This document shows positions 1-10,100 of a stretch of DNA of 55,251 nt, piece by piece (within the stretch, counting starts at the first letter, position 1; each line of letters starts with the position of its first letter). Source of the stretch: Tritrichomonas foetus (lineage: Eukaryota; Parabasalia; Tritrichomonadida; Tritrichomonadidae). The DNA lies in NCBI GenBank assembly GCA_001839685.1, contig MLAK01000822.1:1-55251 (forward strand), in the 5' to 3' direction. The notes under the pieces were generated by a model. It did no database searches and was not told the origin of the DNA. It saw only the letters and a list, made by a program, of their open reading frames with translations. The position numbers and the translations under genes are program-made.

Positions 1-101
1 TGTGTTATATTTCTTCATGTGTTATATTTCTTCATGTGTTATATTTCTTCTTGTGTTATATTTCTTCTTGTGTTATATTTCTTTTTATGTTATATTTCTT
101 A
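1..101. repeat. 17-bp minisatellite, array A (window edge)
   Basis: About six tandem copies of a 17-bp unit (gttatatttcttcatgt and variants in which the cat becomes ctt or ttt). The copies decay toward the right. The window begins inside the array, so its true length is unknown. The same unit forms array B at 3680-4037, and a 16-bp version in the opposite orientation forms array C at the other end. Confidence 0.95.
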
Positions 102-385
102 ATTGAGATCAGTTCCATCAATAAAATATTCGTGAGATGTCAAATTTATGACCAATTTCGTGAGTAAAAGAAAAAGAAATTCGGGAAGAAAAGTATTGGC
201 CAATACTTTACATGATGATGATGACATAAGTTAGCTTGTTGATGGAATAACTTCTGGCTGGAATTGATTACTGCTTAATAATCCCATTTCCCTTATTTCA
301 ATATTATTGACTAATTTCCGATTTAATCTGAATTAACAATTCAGAATATAGTTTGAGAGGGAAGAAAAAGGATTTTAAACGGTCA
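102..385. other. Intergenic region upstream of the PDK1-like kinase
   Basis: AT-rich sequence between minisatellite A and the kinase gene. I see no ORF, tRNA box or long repeat. The last 30 bases before the start codon hold a small palindrome, described separately. Confidence 0.7.
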
Positions 386-398
386 CCACTTTTGGTGA
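383..398 (+). promoter_or_regulatory. Candidate core-promoter palindrome with CACTTTT motif
   Basis: A 6-bp inverted repeat (tcacca / tggtga) encloses cacttttgg, 18 bases before the ATG of the PDK1-like kinase. Similar CACTTTTT or AACTTTTT motifs lie close to other start codons in this window. The promoter role is inferred from position and recurrence. Confidence 0.4.
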
Positions 399-415
399 AG
401 TCAACTCCATAGCAA

Positions 416-1807
416 ATGCTCGACGATACCGATGATTCTACGAAGCCCCCGCCAATATCTATTCCAGTGAGATCCCCAACACCGTTTTTGCCAACTCAAT
501 CTAACAATATCATTCCCAAAATCGATCCATCATCAATTCCCCGAAGCTATTCCGTCGACAAGCCTATTTCCTCTCCTGTCCGACCACGACGCTCGAGAAG
601 CGATTTTATCTTCGGGGAGTGCCTCGGAAGAGGAGCCTTCGGGGAAGTATACGAAGTTCAATTTAAGGAAGATCAGCGATGGTATGCTATGAAAATTCTA
701 TCCAAGGCGCACATTTTCAAAGAGAAGAAGATTGATTACGTCAAAGTCGAACGAGATGCAATGAATCGTCTCCATCATGATAATATCATTCGATTGACCT
801 TGACTTTTCAGGACAAAGTGAATTTATATTATGTTGTCGAACTCGCGCGAAACGGTGATCTTGCCAAACAGCTTAACAAATATGTCGCATTTACGGAAGA
901 TTGCAATAAAATAATATTGGGCCAAATATTGCTCGGAATGGGCCACATGCATAAGCGAAGAGTCTTGCATCGTGACATAAAGCCCGAAAATATCCTCCTT
1001 GATGAGAAAAACAGAGTTAAAATCAGCGATTTCGGAACGGCAAAATTATTCGCAGAAGAATCGAAATTTAGAGCGCCGCGTGGCTCGTTTGTTGGAAGTG
1101 CTGATTATGTGTCACCAGAAGTCCTAAAAGAAACAACGATTGGACCTATGTCGGATATGTGGTCATTCGGCTGCATGGTTTACACGCTCTTCACAGGGGA
1201 GTCACCTTTCCATTCTGAGTCAAACTATCAAACTTTCCAGAAAATCCAAAACATTGAATATTCAATACCCGATTTCGTTCCTGCTGCCGCCCGTGATTTA
1301 ATTGAAAAAATACTCGTGTTAGATCCAGAGCATAGATTTGGACATGATTCCTATGATGATGAATACGAAGATGTTAAACAACATCCATTTTTCAATGGAG
1401 TTGATTGGGACAATTTGGCAAAAGAGATACCGCCACCATGGAAGTCGTTTGAACCAGCCGTTTCAAGAAGAGAGGCTATTCTTGATGAGCAAAGAAAAGC
1501 AGAAACTGAAACTTCGTTTGGAGAAAATATTATTTTGGAAAGTTTTGTCAAATTTAAGAAAAGTGATGGCGAAATAATTGATGCCTGTGCAGTGTTGACA
1601 AATCGACCAAGAATTTTTGTGAGTGATGAAATCAAAAATGAAACTTTTGATGAAATTCCAATAACACCAAATTTAAAGGCTGATATTCAAAAAGAAGAAG
1701 GGAAAATTCGAATTAGCGATGATGAAAAAGCAATTGAATTCTTCGCTGATGAAAAAAATATGGAGGACTGGAAACAATTAATTGAAACTGTTTTACTTGA
1801 GCTCTGA
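416..1807 (+). CDS. PDK1: PDK1-like AGC protein kinase with C-terminal PH-like domain
   Basis: A 463-residue serine/threonine kinase that probably phosphorylates activation loops of other AGC kinases in phosphoinositide signalling. The kinase domain spans about 63-326. It has a glycine loop GRGAFG (71-76), the ATP lysine K93, the helix-C glutamate E112, HRD with D187 and DFG with D205. The activation segment SFVGSADYVSPE starts at S224 and closely matches the PDK1 autophosphorylation site, which is the main reason for the family call. Residues about 367-463 look like the PDK1 PH domain and end in a typical C-terminal helix with a tryptophan (W452). The usual basic phosphoinositide-binding cluster is not obvious. 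The first 60 residues are proline/serine-rich and likely disordered. The ATG at 416 is the first in-frame ATG. All catalytic residues are present, so it should be active. Confidence 0.85.
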   Translation: MLDDTDDSTKPPPISIPVRSPTPFLPTQSNNIIPKIDPSSIPRSYSVDKPISSPVRPRRSRSDFIFGECLGRGAFGEVYEVQFKEDQRWYAMKILSKAHIFKEKKIDYVKVERDAMNRLHHDNIIRLTLTFQDKVNLYYVVELARNGDLAKQLNKYVAFTEDCNKIILGQILLGMGHMHKRRVLHRDIKPENILLDEKNRVKISDFGTAKLFAEESKFRAPRGSFVGSADYVSPEVLKETTIGPMSDMWSFGCMVYTLFTGESPFHSESNYQTFQKIQNIEYSIPDFVPAAARDLIEKILVLDPEHRFGHDSYDDEYEDVKQHPFFNGVDWDNLAKEIPPPWKSFEPAVSRREAILDEQRKAETETSFGENIILESFVKFKKSDGEIIDACAVLTNRPRIFVSDEIKNETFDEIPITPNLKADIQKEEGKIRISDDEKAIEFFADEKNMEDWKQLIETVLLEL

Positions 1808-2528
1808 ACAAAATTCTGACAAAAACAGTCACTGAGTACGAAATGTAACAAGAAAAGTAAAATAGTTAAGCAGGCATTTCCAAAAAGAAAAGCTTAGCAT
1901 ACGGAGTTGTAAACATTAATATATCTATTTGATTTTTCTTGTTTTGAAACAGCTTTAAGTTTGATTCTTGAAATATTTTTAAATTTTTCATTGTTGAATA
2001 TCAATTTTCTGTTACGTTTCTTGAATCTGAATCGAAATGCTATGATATCAAAAGTTGAGATGAAATTGATTCAATTCAATTTTTATCAAAATATATATAT
2101 ATATATATACTACAATGTAAGAACTATATATAGTATCAATGCATTATTAATATTGGAAGTACGAAAATATTTACAAATAAAATGATTTTTTTCCAGTCAA
2201 TTTTTACACCACCAATGACGTATTTATATTTTAAATAATCCTACTGAACAAATTTTTCCAAAAATCAAAATTGTTCATAAGTGATGGGACTTTTCTCACT
2301 TGTACACATTCAAAAAGTTATTATATATAGAAATGATGAACTTTAGAAACGACTTTTTGAGGCCATTACTCTATAGAGCAAATAAAGGTGAATTTTTCTA
2401 TGAAAACCGCGTTTCCCTGCCGATTTTGTGAATCATTGTAAAACTGTTGGGATTACAATTTCATGAATCACAACCTCAGAAATATTTTTCGAGTATTGAA
2501 ATATTGAGATAATTGAACGAATCAAACA
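1808..2528. other. Intergenic region between kinase and IBP39
   Basis: AT-rich, about 720 bases, with a short (TA)n tract near 2092-2109. A 74-codon open frame here has low-complexity composition and no family resemblance, so I do not call a gene. No RNA gene is seen. Confidence 0.6.
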
Positions 2529-3524
2529 ATGAGCAATGATCTTGCTTTAAATCCTGACGTTATTGCTTCTCTTCCCGCCGGAATAAAAGTAATTCTGGGG
2601 AGAAAAAGTAGCCGCGATCCAGAATCACGATTTACATCGAAATTACATATTTTACTCAGTTTTGTAAGCGAAAATCCTGGTCGAGAAGATGATTTGGGTG
2701 TTGCATGGGTGACCGAAGATGAATTCAAACTCAATAAACGAATTCTTGCCGCAGTTATGGGAATTAAATTGAACACATTAAATGTCAATCTCAAAGATCT
2801 CCATTTTCAACAACAGCAACATAATAAAGACGGATGGACTCGTTGGAGGAAAGTTGGGTTCACACGCTCGCAAATCTCAGACAGCCAGCAGATCCCCCAG
2901 AGTCGGAAGAAAATTATGCGCGAGACAGCAACTTTCAATTTGCCATTTTCTCTTGGGCCACTTGTTGATTCATTTTTCCAGGAGTTTCAGCGAACGTGCG
3001 TGCACACCTGGAAGGAACTCACTGGCCTGAACACAAATCGATCATTTACATCAAGCTCATTTTTGCAGCATGCTGCAGCAAAATTTAAAATCCCTGAACA
3101 GAACGAAAAACAAGCACTAAACATAATAAAAAGCATCATTGCACCACACCACGTTGAGTTGATCAATTTTGAAATGTTTGCCAGATTTATGGCAATGTTT
3201 GGACCACCCCAAACAGTTATGCAGAAAATTACTTCTCTTTTAGAAAGTTCTGAGCGAGAAAAACCTGAACCATGGCTTCTATTTTCGAAGCCAGAAAGTA
3301 TGCCCCAAAATTATGGAATGTTTGACGAAAATGAACAAAATTGTCTTTTCATCAAAATGTATGGAACTGAAATCAAAGTTTGGAACATTCCATTAATTAA
3401 TTCAAATGAAGGAGATTATATTATGGATGAGGATGGGCGACTATTTTCATCATGGGACACGTACTTTAAACACCATCCGCTTCCAAAACCTTCAAACAAG
3501 CAACTCTTGATAATTGACAGTTGA
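2529..3524 (+). CDS. IBP39: IBP39-like transcription-initiator binding protein
   Basis: A 331-residue nuclear protein resembling trichomonad IBP39, the factor that recognises the initiator element (TCAYW) at transcription start sites. Residues about 33-120 look like the winged-helix initiator-binding domain (IBD). The region with LGVAWVTEDEFKLNKRIL, then LNTLNVNLKD, then HNKDGWTRW and KVGFTR is the hallmark. Residues about 140-331 fit the IBP39 C-terminal domain, which in T. vaginalis contacts the RNA polymerase II CTD. The total length matches the 39-kDa family size. The gene is convergent with the Argonaute gene across minisatellite B. This family is known only from trichomonads, so it is the strongest taxonomic marker here. 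It could be a paralogue rather than the main IBP39. Confidence 0.8.
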   Translation: MSNDLALNPDVIASLPAGIKVILGRKSSRDPESRFTSKLHILLSFVSENPGREDDLGVAWVTEDEFKLNKRILAAVMGIKLNTLNVNLKDLHFQQQQHNKDGWTRWRKVGFTRSQISDSQQIPQSRKKIMRETATFNLPFSLGPLVDSFFQEFQRTCVHTWKELTGLNTNRSFTSSSFLQHAAAKFKIPEQNEKQALNIIKSIIAPHHVELINFEMFARFMAMFGPPQTVMQKITSLLESSEREKPEPWLLFSKPESMPQNYGMFDENEQNCLFIKMYGTEIKVWNIPLINSNEGDYIMDEDGRLFSSWDTYFKHHPLPKPSNKQLLIIDS

Positions 3525-3679
3525 ATTTGACTCATATTTATGGAGTTGAAAATATTAGTTTTAGTTTTAGTTATAAGTTGTATGTGTTTAATAAATTTTT
3601 GTATTTTATGAGTATTTTCTTTTTTCAACTTTTTGCTTCTATTTTTTGATTGAGTTCATGCAAATATTTTTTAACATGA

Positions 3680-4037
3680 GTTATATTTCTTCATGTGTTA
3701 TATTTCTTCATGTGTTATATTTCTTCATGTGTTATATTTCTTCATGTGTTATATTTCTTCATGTGTTATATTTCTTCATGTGTTATATTTCTTCATGTGT
3801 TATATTTCTTCATGTGTTATATTTCTTCATGTGTTATATTTCTTCATGTGTTATATTTCTTCATGTGTTATATTTCTTCATGTGTTATATTTCTTCATGT
3901 GTTATATTTCTTCATGTGTTATATTTCTTCATGTNGATTTCTTCATGTGTTATATTTCTTCATGTGTTATATTTCTTCATGTGTTATATTTCTTCATGTG
4001 TTATATTTCTTCATGTGTTATATTTCTTCATGTGTTA
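3680..4037. repeat. 17-bp minisatellite, array B
   Basis: About 21 tandem copies of gttatatttcttcatgt, nearly all identical. It lies between the convergent ends of IBP39 and the Argonaute gene. One unit is broken at an N (3935) and is about three bases short there, which looks like a gap-closing join. The unit lacks stop codons in all three forward frames, so long open frames across it are artefacts. Confidence 0.97.
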
Positions 4038-4159
4038 TTAAATATGAATATATCAATTTGGAATCATATTGGATTAATTCTGCTTTCAGTATTTATACAA
4101 CGACGGAAAAACAAAATCGATATAAAAATGGAATTTTTAGTTTGCTTTAGTCGAAAACT

Positions 4160-6628
4160 TTAGAGGAAGTGGAGCTTATCTGCAAGATGTTCCTTTGCTT
4201 GGTCTGATCCTAAGTGACTCTTTGACATTTCAGCGAGTCTTGAAGCAAGCATAAGGCATGCGGGTGTCCTGATTGAACCATTCCAGTTTGGATATTGGAT
4301 TGTTTGGAAATGTGTGAGTTCAATTAGTTTGTCATCACTGAGTCCAAGTGGATAATGATGGATAATTGTGTATCTTGTTGGTGAAGCAGATCCTTGGTTA
4401 GCGAAGTGAGAAATCATGTAAAATTCTGCAACACCTTTTGCTGCAATCTTATCCACAATTACTGTTCCAGCACCTGCGTTTTCATATGATCCTGGTCTAT
4501 CTTCTCTTAAAATCCTGATTGATCCATGTTTCTGTGCAATCATGAATGCAAATGATGTAGTTTCCACTCCAGTAACATTAACAATTGTATCAGCAATTGG
4601 TTTCACTTCACCTTCCTTCAACTTCTTCATTTGACCATAGCTAACACCATCTCGATAGACTACAACATGAGATGGATAGAATCCGTTATGTTTGTTGAAC
4701 TTGTCAAGACCCTCTGCGATAAATTCTGTCAAGAAATCAGCTGGAATGACGTTTTCTCCACGCTGGAGGCTCTTGGACTTAGATAAGAAGTGAGTAAGTC
4801 CATAATCAAATGAACAAGTTCCAGCGCAAACTGGAGCAGAACCACGTGAAATTGAAAGAGAAAGACCAACAGACATAGTCTTACCTAGTGGAACATCAAC
4901 TCTAAATGGAACACCACCAAGTTTAGATGCCATTTGAATTGCAAGATTTGTGTAAACAGAAAGATTGTTTGCTTTTCCAAAGATTGTTTGATCTTTCACG
5001 CATTGTGATGGAATACCAAGTTCAACAGAAAGGAAATGCTTAATTTTATCATAACGATACTTATCTTGAGAAGGTAAGATGCAGAAGATGAAAGTTGGAA
5101 GTTCTTCTTTCGGACAATCTTTGAAATAATTTGCAATAACATTACAGTAATCATTTGGATGTGTATTATCAACAAACAGACAATGGCGACGTGGATCAAT
5201 ATTTGGAAGATTAACGGCAAGACCTTCAGAAACTTTTTTAAGGTTATTAATAAAATCTCTTTCAACTTGACCGCGTTTCTCGGAAGAAGCAACAATAAGG
5301 ATAGAATTTTTAACAGTCACTCCTTCATACATGGCTGAATGTTGCCATTGGGATTGGAATTTCAATTGATCGTTTATCTTAACGCGAACTGGTTCTTGTG
5401 AAGCTCGTTTTGAGAAAAGAAGTGTTGGTGGTTGGATGACTCTTCCTTCGATTTTCTGAGACTCGCCAATTTCAAAGCCCCAAGCATTTAAGAAGTCAGC
5501 AGCAGCTTGATTTGTCTTAAGTTCCTGAATGAAACGATCAAGGCGCTCTTTACGAATTTGTGGTTTAATGCGCGTGACTTGAGCGATTTCTTTCATGGTT
5601 GATCCTGCACGACGTTCAGCATCAGAAATACCACTAACCTTCAATACAGAAGATGGAAAAACTGTTGATTTGTCAACACCATTTTGTCGAGTAACCATTT
5701 CAATAAGGATGTCGTCTGATTTACATTCAATGTTATAAACATTTCGATAATATTCAGCAATAGATATTTTTTGTTTTTCTTTGGTTTTTCTGTTTTCTTG
5801 TTCAAAGAAAAAGTTGTTGGCAGTTTGGTTCCAAAGGATGTTTGAAACAATAACAGTCTTTGGCTTCTTTGGGCGATGTGTGGTTTGAACCTGCATTGAG
5901 CGGGCAGCCTCCTGAAGACTGACTCTTTTACTTTCATCTTGAATTCCAGCTCGAAGGAAGTCATAAAGTGTTCCTTCACGATCAATGCGTGTGGCGACAT
6001 CCAAAAGGTAGGAGAGGCCTCCGGAGAGAGAGGAGATTGATGGGAGGAAACCGCCGTAAATTTGGAAGTTTCCGGCACGACTAATATCATTTTCGTTGAT
6101 CCACTTCCTTCGGAAGTTGTTGAGGCCGAGGGCATGATAAGCTTTATGGAAAGCTGTATTGTAGATTGATATGAGTGATTCGGCATCATCTGGTTCGACT
6201 TTTCGAGTTTGTGTAATTTTCACGATAACTTCTTTATCGGATTCTTTGCGGGGTTTGACAGGATAAGTTCCATCGAGGCCTTCCATTGTTGAGTAGATGA
6301 TTCTTTGACCGTCAAAAATAATCTTTTGCCATTTTTCGTTTCGACTCATTGGCCCACCTTCTGGGCAGAGGGCGCTGTAAACCAAAATCGTGATAAGTCT
6401 GGAGTTCAAAATTTCTGGTTCGAGTGTTACGTCATACTGATAAATTGTTGAGCCGCCACTATGTTTTAATCTGTAAACATTGGTATTAATTGGTACGATT
6501 TGACCGTCAGTAAATGTAATTTCGGTTGGAACGGTTTCATCATCGCCAAGAATTCTTCTGAGTGATGCGCAGGACTCTTCGAGATCCTGGACGCGATTCT
6601 TTTCTCTTCTGCTTGTTCGCCTTGCCAT
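4160..6628 (-). CDS. Argonaute/Piwi-family protein, probably slicer-deficient
   Basis: An 822-residue small-RNA-binding protein of the Piwi clade. A PAZ domain sits at about 240-375. The MID region carries YDKIK, IPSQCV and later SKLGG, supplying the Y-K-Q-K set that holds the guide 5' phosphate. The PIWI domain spans about 585-810. D660 in YRDGVS matches the second catalytic aspartate, and the SPTRYTI and LTH...NW blocks fix the alignment. The first catalytic aspartate of the canonical GID motif is replaced by S590 (GLS). The final catalytic His/Asp position aligns with I777, five residues before W782. The glutamate finger cannot be placed with certainty. The protein probably binds guides and acts by recruitment rather than cleavage. 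The N-terminus is basic (MARRTSRREK). The ATG at 6628 has a cgctttttttg motif just upstream. Confidence 0.9.
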   Translation of the reverse strand: MARRTSRREKNRVQDLEESCASLRRILGDDETVPTEITFTDGQIVPINTNVYRLKHSGGSTIYQYDVTLEPEILNSRLITILVYSALCPEGGPMSRNEKWQKIIFDGQRIIYSTMEGLDGTYPVKPRKESDKEVIVKITQTRKVEPDDAESLISIYNTAFHKAYHALGLNNFRRKWINENDISRAGNFQIYGGFLPSISSLSGGLSYLLDVATRIDREGTLYDFLRAGIQDESKRVSLQEAARSMQVQTTHRPKKPKTVIVSNILWNQTANNFFFEQENRKTKEKQKISIAEYYRNVYNIECKSDDILIEMVTRQNGVDKSTVFPSSVLKVSGISDAERRAGSTMKEIAQVTRIKPQIRKERLDRFIQELKTNQAAADFLNAWGFEIGESQKIEGRVIQPPTLLFSKRASQEPVRVKINDQLKFQSQWQHSAMYEGVTVKNSILIVASSEKRGQVERDFINNLKKVSEGLAVNLPNIDPRRHCLFVDNTHPNDYCNVIANYFKDCPKEELPTFIFCILPSQDKYRYDKIKHFLSVELGIPSQCVKDQTIFGKANNLSVYTNLAIQMASKLGGVPFRVDVPLGKTMSVGLSLSISRGSAPVCAGTCSFDYGLTHFLSKSKSLQRGENVIPADFLTEFIAEGLDKFNKHNGFYPSHVVVYRDGVSYGQMKKLKEGEVKPIADTIVNVTGVETTSFAFMIAQKHGSIRILREDRPGSYENAGAGTVIVDKIAAKGVAEFYMISHFANQGSASPTRYTIIHHYPLGLSDDKLIELTHFQTIQYPNWNGSIRTPACLMLASRLAEMSKSHLGSDQAKEHLADKLHFL

Positions 6629-7134
6629 TATGGTGACCTCAAAAAAAGCGGTTGCTTTTCAAATTTAATTCAAAAATTGTGAAAAGATTTTGAGAAAATG
6701 AACGTTTATCATTAGATTATTTCCAAAATTCAGGGAAATAAGCACAATCACAATATTGTCGATGTTTATCAAGAATGAAATTTATTTACGATAGTAAAAT
6801 TCAGATATTTAGAAATTTATAAAAGTGATTAAGGTCTTTGTTTCATTATTTTAAAAGTTAATACAATGGATCAATGTTGAAATCATTTCGAAGTTTCCTG
6901 AGAAAGATGATGTGAAAACACTTCACCCTCCCCTTATTTCAGAAAAATGAATAAACTATTGAATATTTTGTATGATCAATATCTTAACAATATTATTTAT
7001 TTTCTTCAATCAAATACATTATTTTCTTTATTTACATTTAACTATATATTTTATTATAAAATTCAGAATGAAACTTCGATGAAGAGAATATATGCTAACT
7101 TTCAATAGTTTATTTTTTAAACGTTCTCGAGGAA
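6629..7134. other. Divergent intergenic region (Argonaute / 1859-residue gene)
   Basis: About 500 AT-rich bases between two divergently transcribed genes, so both promoters must lie here. The Argonaute side has ccgctttttttgaggtcacc on the minus strand within 25 bases of its ATG. I see nothing else distinctive. Confidence 0.6.
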
Positions 7135-10100
7135 ATGAATGAAAGAATGGAGGACATCTCAATTGATCAAATCTCTTTGCAAAAAATCGTATCCAAGTTT
7201 TCCAAAATATTGTCGGTCAGAGAACAAGCTTTATCGAATCCTATATTTAATGAACAAACGGCAATCCAAATTTCGAAAATTATTGATAAATTGATTCAAA
7301 TTCCAATTACCAAAGAAATGACACCAGATAAATTTCAACTCATTATACAAGAAATTCCAGAGCTTACAAACTTAATTAACCAAAATTTTTTCTCGAACGC
7401 AATTACTCTTCTTCAAGGTAAATTGAGTAGTATATACGGTAGTTTTAGCTTTCTGACAAATAAAGATGCCGATTTATCAGAAGGCGCATCAAAAATATTA
7501 ATGCACATATCATCAATTGTTACAGAATTAGATATTTCAAGTTCGTTTTGTTCAACATTAAAAGACAATTTATATTTGCTCTCTCAATTTATTGATGATA
7601 ATCAAGAGAAACTTTTTTCACCAGAGAAATATTTGGAAATTAAAAATATGATTCAAGAGACTATTCCATTAATTGAAAATCTAAATTCTTCCAAAATTTT
7701 GATTTCTGCTACAAAATCATTAATTAACAGCATTCATTTAAAGTCAATTGAATTACCACTCCAAGCACATGAATCTCGCCAAATTCCTTCAAAGCCACAT
7801 CGCCGTTTCCATGAAGAATTATTAAATCAAAATCTAGTCAGACCTCGAAATGAAGTAAATCAATTAATTGAAGAATTCAAAAATGATCCTCAATCACATG
7901 AAAAAATTAGTGATTATGAAAACCGATTTAGTGAAGCATTAAAGAACGAATTTCCTTTCCAAGTTCCTCTAAATATTTTCAAAGAAATTATTAGTTTATT
8001 TTCAATGTTGATCATTCCGCCAGATTTCGATTCTGAACCTTTTCAAATCATTAAGAAATTATTTACTTTTTTATCAGCTGCTTTACTTTATTATTATCAA
8101 TTACCTGATCAAATTTCGTCATCAAATGAAATCAACGATTTTAAACAATCAATCACTAATATTTCCTCATTTTTACAAGAACTCCAACAAAAGATAAACG
8201 ATGGACAGAAATTGTTGAATGATAGTGAAGAAAAATTGATAAATATATTGAGAGATACGACTATGTTCTTCGAACACATCGTTCATGCATCTACAACTTT
8301 GGATATAATTAATGAACTCCTTCAAACCACCAAAATTTTGCTTGATTTATCGCCAATTAAACTCCAATCCGTTGGCATTCATTTCCAACAGCCAATAACA
8401 GCTGACTCACAATCTGATAAAGCTTCTGATACCGAAAATCTGGTTAAAATTAACACAGATTCTTTAAGTAGTGATAATGAAAGTTTAAGAAATATAAAAA
8501 TTTTGAGATCTGTAAATATGATCCAAAACAATCTGAATAATTTGAAAACGATGGAGATTGAAATTTATAATCAAGAATTGAAAGAATTGCATCCCATTTC
8601 TTTTGCTAATTTAATTTCTCTTTCAAAAAAATCTGTCCAATCAATTTTAGTTTTCTTATATTTTAGCCTGGTTAGTTCAAATTCAAGTTCTGACAATCTT
8701 TCGTTTTTAAACATATTTAATAATTCACTTCAAGATCTTGACAAATTTTATTTTTCAATGCATATTTCACCATTATCCGGAATTGATTTACGCATTAAAT
8801 CTTTAATTTTATACCAACAATTTTTATCAACTGACAGTGAAGATAATTTATCTATTTTGTTTAAATTATATGAAGCAATGTTTGAAGCATATTTTATATT
8901 TTATCATCTTGATCATATTGGAATGGTTCCACTTTCAACAGCTACTCATTTATCCTATTGTTTCACAATGTGTGAACTTTTAAATGAGTATGATCCATCA
9001 ATTTTCCATAAATATTGTATGTTTTTCAATAATCTTAATTTATTTGAATTAAATTATTCGGAAATTATTAAAATTTTAAATGAATTGAAAGATAATATAT
9101 CAGAGATTTTATCAAGATGGTCATTAGATGAACAATTTACTCAACTTGCTTCTTACCAAGGAGCCGTAAATAATTCTTTAATGTATTTGATGAAAACAAT
9201 GCCAAATGATAACATTACAACAATTGTGTCACAAATTAATGAATGGTTAAAAAATATTTCAAATAAGCCGCAAAATATTCGTGAAGCTTTAGTTAAAATT
9301 TTGTCTTTGTTGTTTTTAATTAGACAACAACATGAAAGTAGTTTTGACTTTAGTGAATTCGATGTATTTGAAAATATCAGTAATGTATTAAATCAAATCT
9401 CTATTCATTTTGACATTTTTTCGAGTTTGAGTTCTTTGCATGAATTCTTACAACTAAACTTTAATGAAAGTGAAATTAAACATTTTACATCAAACAACTT
9501 TACGAATGAAGATAATTCAACAGATCAGAGTGCAACTCTAAATGCAAACGAAAATGATGTTGTGGAAAAGCAAGCAACATTTCAAAGAGAAGAAAATCTG
9601 CTTGTTGATGCCAATCACTCAATAGAAGAACGAAAGAATACTCTAAATGAAATCACCAATCATCAAAACCTCGAATTCCCACAAGACATAGATATTATTT
9701 CAGATAATGTTTCATTAAACACTGAAAATAAAATAGTAAATGTTCAACAAATTCTAGAACAGAATAACCAAAGCATTGTTAAAATTGAAAATAATCTAAA
9801 TCTAGAAAGTCAGTCTGAAGTTACATTACAAACTGTAGAACCCACTTCAGTCAATTCAGAAATTGACAATTCACATAATAATACAGAAAATAAAAGTGAA
9901 ACTAACCCAGATGGTCCAGACAATGATGGTTCTTCGAAGTACAAACTCAGCTTTTTAAATGAAACAACTAGTTTGCCTAAACTTTCACCATTTAGTTTTG
10001 AAGAACCCAGTTTAAGTCAAGAATATGCAGCGATCTGGGTTGAGTTTGCATCGAATAATTGTTCAGAAAATAGATTTCACATCAATCAGATTAATAATTT

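Noticed and set aside
3646..4163. Three overlapping forward frames encoding a CYISSCVIFLHVLYFFM-type repeat
   Set aside because: Produced by the 17-bp minisatellite, which lacks stops in all three frames; no family or start context.
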